A stretch of 64,000 nt of DNA from Termitomyces sp. T153. Its lineage: Eukaryota; Basidiomycota; Agaricomycetes; Agaricales; Lyophyllaceae. The notes under the pieces are model-generated. The model ran no database searches. It saw nothing but the letters and a program-made list of their open reading frames with translations, and was not told where the DNA came from. The DNA lies in the NCBI GenBank assembly GCA_018296165.2, contig JACKQL020000005.1, positions 1,054,001 to 1,118,000 on the forward strand. Direction: 5' to 3'. Positions 57,669-64,000 of the stretch are shown one piece after another; position 1 is the first letter of the stretch; each line of letters starts with the position of its first letter. Both the position numbers and the translations under genes were made by a program.

Positions 57669-60600
57669 CTACCGCTTGAACTTCTTCGGGACATGCAATC
57701 GTTCTGAAGGAGATTCCGGGTCTTCCTGGGATACTGCATGGCGCTGGGGGGTGTTTCTCAAGGATTGAGGCGAGCTAAGAAGCGAACTGAATGGAGATGA
57801 AGCAAGAGGAGGTGTCACCGCTTCCTGACGTCTGAAAGTAGCCAAAAGTCTTTCTTTGTGTAATTTTCTGCGGTTGATTTCGGCTTTCGTGGCCTCGTCG
57901 TCTTCGCTAACAGTTTTACCGATCTCCTGAATGGCTTCATCGAGGATACGAATTATGTGATCGTGAATGTCGTAGAATTCCTCCGCACGATATTTGTAGC
58001 CAAGAATCAGGGTAGTCCACCATCTGCGCACGTAGGGTTTGAGGGGTTCAAAATAAGGGTGGAAGTGCGCTATGACTTCCCCTTCAAACGATTCCCAATC
58101 TCCGTGTAAGGAACTCTTCTTCTTTTTCAAAACTTCGTCAGAGCCCTCAAACAGAGCAACGACTGCTTCTCGGAGATCCTTATTGTACGATGGAGATTTT
58201 TTGTCCAATTCATCTTCGCGTCGCATGTTTATACCAGGACCCTTGCGGGTTATGCACAAGCGAACTAGGACCCAAAGGAGAGACTCGACATCATGGATAG
58301 CCTCATGGACGAATTTTGGTTTTTTTGTGCGCCCAGCAGGACTATGGAGAGACTGTGCATTGATTACATCGCCAGCCATGTAAGGAAGAGTACCCTTTGA
58401 AGATATTAGCATCCACTTGACATGTTCCAAGGGAACATGAACCCACCGTGCGTTCTCCTGGGCCAGCCTCACGTTTGGCAAAATCGGGCCATTTGTAGGT
58501 TTTGTTCTGCACGGAGGTGTGACGACGTAATACAACAACTGGAGGAAGACAAGCTTACAACAGGGCCCCATCCTAGATCAGTCGCACAAATAGGTTTTTG
58601 TGAAGCGTTTTCACCTACTAACCCGGTAAATTGAGCGGCAGTTCGTATGTAGCCAGTGGCGTCGACACTGTCGAACCACTTCAAGGCTACGTCAAGGGCA
58701 TCATTTTCCACCTTTCTTTTCAAGGCATATTCAGCGGACATGCGGACGATGCCTCGTTCTGTCTCGAGCTGCGAGGGGGAGAGATTTCGTGTCCCAAAGA
58801 GATCATAATTTCCCGCCTTTTTTGCATGATCATAATCCATCAGGCGACCACAAGAGGAGCCATCCTTCCCTTGAAATATCAGAACGTTCCCAGCGCTCAC
58901 ATCGCGGTGAAGGACAAGTTTATCATTGCCATGTTTTTCCTCTATCATAGAAATGGTCAGTACTCGCACAAAAAAACGGAGAGCGAGACGCGAGCACACC
59001 TCTGAGAAAGTCACGAAAACATGTTAAAAGCTCCAGTAAATGGCAAAACAATTTGATCTCCAGACCCATGGGCATCAGGATATTCATATGATGACGATCC
59101 AGAGGCGTAAGAATTGACGGGTCGGCAGTAGGAGTAGGAGAGTCTTCAGGTACATCACGCCTATCTGCCCGAAGTTCAGCATCAGCGTCAGTCTCGGCTC
59201 TGCTGGCCGGGAGCGGTTTGACGGGGCGCTCGTAACGTTCAGCGACCATACCACGGCGGATCAATTCGAATGTACTGTCAACCTGGTCATCAACCTTGAT
59301 GTCGTGATATACAATAGCGTGTTTCAGCGTATCGTCCTCCTGTCCCTCGTCTATTATTTCGTAGATTTTTCCTTCGGACGGATATAGGTCCGAGTTACCT
59401 GACCGAATGGGCCTCCAATAACGCTTCAGTGCGTATGTCTAACGAAACATTATCGATAATGATCCAGTAATAGCCGTAATATGATCTGACCTCTTTGGGA
59501 TCGTCTTTCTCATCGAATTTGACAACTTCGTATACAACGGTAGCGCGGCCACAGATCTCCGCCGAACGTATGGCAGAGATCATTGAAACAGCGACGTATT
59601 TTTCCACTTCGTCACCTTGTTCAACATCAATGAGCCAATGGATGTTATAACGACCTTTGCCATAAACGCCCTCAAACTTGTCAGCGATCGTATAAGATGG
59701 CTTGATATCGTTCGAAATCGGGCGATAAATCTCCATCGATGTGTCCCACCCAAGTTGTGCAGGACTCATACTTGATAAACCACTCATGATTCGGATAAAT
59801 ATTTTCGGTTGCTACAAATCATCAATGAAAGGAACTGGGTGACAAACGGAATATGATTTCTCACTTTGTGAATGTTAATTGCTTTTTTTGTCATCGTCAC
59901 TCCAGATCGATCGAACAACACTAACGTGAGCTCGTCGAATAGAAGGACAAATCCCAGTACAAAGCGTCGATCCAACTGTTCAATCAGGACCTGATGCATA
60001 TAGGCCGCAAGCTGCTTCACAGCACTATACCGCTCCATTTCTGTCTTCTTCACCTTGATCTCGTAAACGACATGGATACACATCCACCAAAGCTGATACA
60101 GGTCAAGCTAGGCAGAAGTTAACAAGGTAAACAAGGTAACATGTCGCTAGATAATGAAAGCACTTACAAGACGTTGCTTCTCTCTCGCACACTCTTTCTG
60201 GGCCTCTTTATTCTTTTCAGCACTACTGCGCGTCCGAGACGATATATTATCCTGGACTTTGAGCCTCTTCTCCAGTTCTTCGAAATCAGCACCGGGATGG
60301 GCCCCTGCGCCGTCAGGACGCGTTGCTGCCATATCATCTTCCAGAGATAGTGGGGGAATATTGTGGCGATCTACATAGATGATTTTCGTTCGAACTTGCG
60401 CTTCCGACATAGTGCTGACAATTGCATTCGAAATCGCGGCAAGGGGCTTGTAGAGTGGTTTCTCGCTTGAAGGGGGTTCCTTTGGAAATCCTTTCCAGCG
60501 GGTGCCATCGTATGTACCATCCTTTATTAATGCTTGAAGGCTCCTGTTTATCGTAGGTATTGCGGGAATGATCGTTTCTAAGAACTCCTCGGTGTCGATA

Positions 60601-60734
60601 GTGTGGAGGGTATTTTTTATATCCCTGTCTACGTTAGCTTTAATTTGCTGCATCACCGTCTTCGTGCGTAGCAAGCTAACTGTAGTTGCCGATTTATAAG
60701 GAGTGTCGGTGATTTTTGAGTGATGTTCGGACAT
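57669..60734 (-). CDS. Fungal-type protein kinase (FunK1 family)
   Basis: FunK1 kinases are a Dikarya-specific expansion, common in mushrooms, with unknown substrates. Seven exons fit: 60734-60168, 60107-59865, 59811-59491, 59438-59000, 58941-58559, 58506-58447, 58394-57669 (912 residues). Kinase features are visible: the invariant Lys is likely in TYALKRYWRP, the catalytic loop is LVLHRDVSAGNVLI (Asp near residue 537), and the metal-binding motif reads MDYDHA, as usual for FunK1 instead of DFG. ERTGTLPYMAGDVINAQ is the activation-segment end, and HDVESLLWVLVRL is the typical FunK1 helix. The C-terminus ends in a basic VPKKFKR. A 60-nt exon (58447-58506) joins the catalytic loop part to the activation segment. 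The start is the ATG at 60734. It is the first gene next to the repeat island. Confidence 0.9.
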
Positions 60735-62457
60735 GGGCGTGGGCGGATGAGCAAACAATCGGACGAGTCAGAGTGGGTAGGTTCACCTTTTATCGAAATT
60801 GTTATCTGATTGAATCACCAGACACGAGGCCAACAGAATGAGATTACAAGATATGTCACAAACAACCCGCAGAACACCTGAATAAGTGACTAAGTAGTTA
60901 GATCGCCCTTGATACCAGAAATTGGCAGTCCGCTTCAAGGTTTGGATTCCTGATGAAAGAAGTGGTCACAACGTTTGCGACATAGGCACCTCGCAAACTG
61001 AAGAAGTCAGGAAGTCAAGCTCACAAACTTTGACCGTGGTTGGGTTCAAGCGCGCGCGTGGTCAAGCCTGTGATTTCACATCACTGGTCAGGCGCACGGA
61101 CTATCCGCGTGACATGAATATTCCCATTTGCTTCAGCTACAGTCAAGAGTCAAGCTCTTCTTTAAAAAGCTTGAAGCTTTTCAAGATCGGTGATTTGGAA
61201 TCCCAACCCACTTGTCCCGCAGCCGCGCGCGTATCGTTCACCGTCGGCAGAGTCTTCGGAATCTCAGGGATTACAAGGTTACAAACATTACCAAAATTCT
61301 CGCTAGAATCGTACTTACTCCGGTGAAACCCTAGTAGTGAACAAAAGTTACTCTACACCGAGCCTTTCCCCGACATTTCAAATACAATACTTGAGACGAT
61401 GTATCAGAAAGTTAGACGTCACAGTCATTACTCCGAACACTCTCGGCCGATATGGGCGGCAGAACTTTCTGCTGCACCTGACCCGACTACAAAAAGCTTA
61501 AAGTTACAAGTTAGAAGCAGAGATACTTGCGTTTCATTCTGCGTCCGTCACTCATAACTGAATCAAGTGTAGGATGCCTTCGTAGAAGAAGTATCACAGA
61601 ATTATGCAGTATGGTATCAGAGACAAAAGAGATAAAACATGTGACCGCGACTACCGCGTCATGAAAACGCGTTCCGCATTCATTCCGACCTCTCCCTTCT
61701 GCGGACTTGCAATTCCGGCAAACCAATCTTCTCGGTCAAGTGTTATTTTCGTCCCCTTGTCGCCTCGATCTTACCAGAATTAGAGTAAGTTCTCTTTGAC
61801 GATGACAGATCTTCTCAGACTATTAAAAACGCTCGATACCACCCCAACTCTATCCGCACGCATCGCTATCCCAATGAATGTACCCGTAGCAGCCAAGTAT
61901 CTGTGGTTACACGACAGCACATAAAAAAACAAAGGAGTCGATATTCAGTGTGACTCACGCCACATCGTTTGAGCTAACGTTGTGATAGCCCATTTTGTCG
62001 CAGTGAAACAGTTTTACAGTCACGACGATGACCGTTCTCAATTTTTTTTCCTCAGAGAGAAAGACGCACAGGGAGTTAGACAATCGCAAGGTGTCCACCC
62101 TAAGTACTTGACTACTTGTCAAAACGCCAACGTTGCGGTCAGAGGCGCGTCAATTCAATGCAAAGGTGAGTATCGCAACAACGGAGTTAATTCTACCATG
62201 ATGGAATAGCTGCTCTATATGGTGACTCAGTCATGATGATTCCACAGAATCATGACTCGATGTCCGCCAGTTGTGCAATGCGCTTGGGTCATGGTCCAGA
62301 GAAATCTGTTCATGACGGTATCAGGATGGGAAGCGGATAAGGTGCGAATCAGCTCACAATCTTGTTGGCCTTTCATTTCGAATTGCCGCCTGATCGAGGC
62401 AACTGTGCACCACTCAGGCCATTCGACGACACAAGTGATCCAAATCCCGCATTGTAA
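60735..62457. other. Intergenic region, no gene seen
   Basis: No supported gene in about 1.7 kb; FunK1 promoter at the left. Open frames at 60922-61326 and 61982-62209 lack recognisable domains. Confidence 0.45.
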
Positions 62458-62706
62458 TCATTCAGCGGATGCGTTGGGGGAGGGAGGGTGGGAGGGGGTC
62501 ACAGACGATCCTGTGGTTGTAGGGGAGGATGAAAAACATTGGCACGTAGGAGACATAGGAGGAGGCGTGGGCATAACAGCGCCAGAGCCAAAACCATACG
62601 TTGCAGAGAGCGCGCCAAATGCAGCTTCGTAATTTCTTGGCTGTTCCTTCAGGAGTAGCAACGAGGTAAGGGTGGTAGTGGAGGAACTGGTAGAGGCAAG
62701 GGACAT
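62458..62706 (-). CDS. Small conserved-looking protein, function unknown
   Basis: An 82-codon frame. The centre, NYEAAFGALSATYGFGSG, resembles a short motif I have seen in small fungal hypothetical proteins, which is why I prefer this strand to the overlapping plus-strand frame at 62252-62632. The ends are Ser/Thr/Pro-rich and probably disordered. No signal peptide or membrane segment is clear. It lies between FunK1 and QCR2, both also on the minus strand. Whether it is really translated is uncertain. Confidence 0.4.
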   Translation of the reverse strand: MSLASTSSSTTTLTSLLLLKEQPRNYEAAFGALSATYGFGSGAVMPTPPPMSPTCQCFSSSPTTTGSSVTPSHPPSPNASAE

Positions 62707-63110
62707 GTGTGATTCAGTAGTCTAGTGTGGCGGCTGTTACGTGTCAAAGAACTGGGAGGTGCTGGACGATTGTATTTGAGGAAAGAGTTGTGCTTTTATG
62801 GTCTTCGTAAAGATCCGCACTGTGTTTTCAAGCTGCTTGTGGAACTCATGAGTTAGTCGGCAACTGGTATGATTCAGCTAACGCTTAAACATAAAATCAG
62901 CGGGCCCGCAGACGTCAACCGACCTTTTTCTTTCGACCTGGCCTCTAAGCATAAATGGAGTCAGAGCGAGTCATGCTGATTAGTTAACAATGAACATGCA
63001 AGTGAACTCCCTGTCAAAGTATACTCTTAAACTTCAAAAATACCCAGTCATCCATTATGAGTGTATTGGAGGCGTAAAACTCTATGGACAACATCCTGGT
63101 ACACCTGTCT
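62707..63110. other. Intergenic region before QCR2
   Basis: No supported gene; 3' flank of QCR2 and possible promoter of the small gene. Confidence 0.4.
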
Positions 63111-64000
63111 TCAGAGGCCGATCTCATCGGCATAGGGCAGGGCAGTTGCGTTTCCAATAGCGACGTAGGTGGGTTTGCCCGTGACGAGTTTAGACACAGC
63201 CTGGAAAATTTGAGGTCATAACTTCCCGTAGAGAATGTTTCATCACTCACTTTCGAGACCCCAGCAGCCGAAACGTTGTCGAACGATGCGAGCGTCGCGC
63301 CGAGGGTGGTGGGAGCACCAGCAAAAATCTACAAGAGTAGATTGTATTAGCATTCACGACGAAACCCACAGCAGCACAACGTGTACCTCGGAGCCAAACG
63401 TGGCCGCGAGGCCATCCCGACTTTCTACAGCACTTGCAGCAGCAAATTTAGCCTTCGCAACCGCTTTCTTGAGGTCTTCAGCCGACAATCCGCCGGCAGC
63501 CTTTTTCAGCTCCGCAACCGCAGCCGTAGCGGCAGTCTTCACCTCCGCAGCAGTCGCACCCTGGATGAGAACGCCTACAAGGGTCGCGTCTGAATACGGG
63601 AGGTACACAGACTGTACAGACGCGTAAGTAGGAATCGCCAAGCTCAATGGAGAGATGCCCTTTGACCACTTGACAGAAGGTGCGGGCGAAATGTGGGCCG
63701 CGAGTGTAGCGAGCTCGGGAGAGGGAGTACCAGTCGCGCCGAAACCAATAAAGACAGTCTGAGGACCGTTATGGGCGTCGATACGGGTCTCTCCGCCGAA
63801 ATACGCTGAGGCAGAAGACGTAGCTGAGGCAGAGGCGGGGGTGGCAGCAAAGGATTTCTCGACGAGTTGAGAAAGGAGTGATTGGTCGATACCTGAGCCT
63901 AAAACAGCGATGTTGCCCTTAGTGAAGGCAGATTTCGCGAAGGCCTTGATGTCTTCGGCGGTGATAGTGGAGTGTGAGGGAGCGAAAAGTGACGCGCCGA
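63111..64000 (-). CDS. QCR2: Ubiquinol-cytochrome c reductase core protein 2, 5' part outside the window
   Basis: Core 2 is a peripheral matrix-side subunit of respiratory complex III, related to mitochondrial processing peptidase but without its zinc site. Three exons are seen: 64000-63387 (cut by the window edge), 63328-63251 and 63200-63111. The protein reads ITAEDIKAFAKSAFTKGNIA, then YFGGETRIDAHNGPQTVFIG, SAEDLKKAVAKAKFAAASAV, APTTLGATLASFDNVSAAGV and, at the end, GKPTYVAIGNATALPYADEI followed by Gly-Leu and TGA. These are family features of the C-terminal M16-like half. Exon joins are in phase. The mitochondrial presequence and N-terminal half lie beyond the right edge. Confidence 0.88.

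Noticed and set aside
58396..58571. Met at 58571 as start of a separate 300-codon gene
   Set aside because: The frame crosses two introns of FunK1; spliced exons give a continuous kinase instead.
62252..62632. 126-codon plus-strand frame
   Set aside because: Overlaps the small minus-strand candidate that carries a conserved-looking motif; the plus frame shows none.

Overview
This window looks like nuclear DNA of a mushroom-forming basidiomycete (Agaricomycetes). Protein genes are split by many short introns of about 48-75 nt. The gene set includes a FunK1 fungal-type protein kinase, NST1, a secreted GH79 pair, a peroxisomal acyl-CoA oxidase, and Ty3/gypsy, copia and Tc1/mariner elements. I cannot fix the genus from sequence alone.

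Layout. 1-2.2 kb: a copia-type gag fragment carrying a decayed Tc1/mariner element with long terminal inverted repeats. 3.1-35.7 kb is gene-rich and CpG-normal: NST1 (+), a secreted repeat protein (+), a TPR-like/F-box/LRR protein (+), acyl-CoA oxidase (-), a La-type RNA-binding protein (+), a LEU5-like mitochondrial carrier (-), two paralogous GH79 glycosidases (both -) flanking an APH/AIM9-like kinase-fold gene (+), and an MFS sugar transporter (-). 37.4-56.8 kb is a repeat island, almost free of CpG and full of stop codons. It holds one gypsy element with both LTRs (+ strand), a 447-bp LTR-bounded miniature element, a decayed multi-exon gene of unknown function, and a second gypsy element on the opposite strand interrupted by an LTR-like block. 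57.7-64 kb returns to genes: a FunK1 kinase (-), one small possible gene (-), and the 3' part of ubiquinol-cytochrome c reductase core protein 2 (-), cut by the window edge.

Exon-intron models given as complete were built by hand from GT..AG boundaries and reading frame; in each, the summed exon length is divisible by three. They are sequence-based models without transcript support.

The genes do not form one pathway. Local logic is limited to beta-oxidation in peroxisomes (acyl-CoA oxidase ending in AKL), CoA transport into mitochondria (LEU5-like), extracellular glucuronide/polysaccharide breakdown plus sugar uptake (the GH79 pair and the MFS transporter, within 14 kb), and respiration (QCR2). 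The most interesting signals are structural: transition-only LTR divergence and CpG loss in the repeat island, the miniature LTR element, the doubly inverted ends of the Tc1 element, a shared 13-nt microexon in the GH79 pair, and a secreted repeat protein of unknown role.
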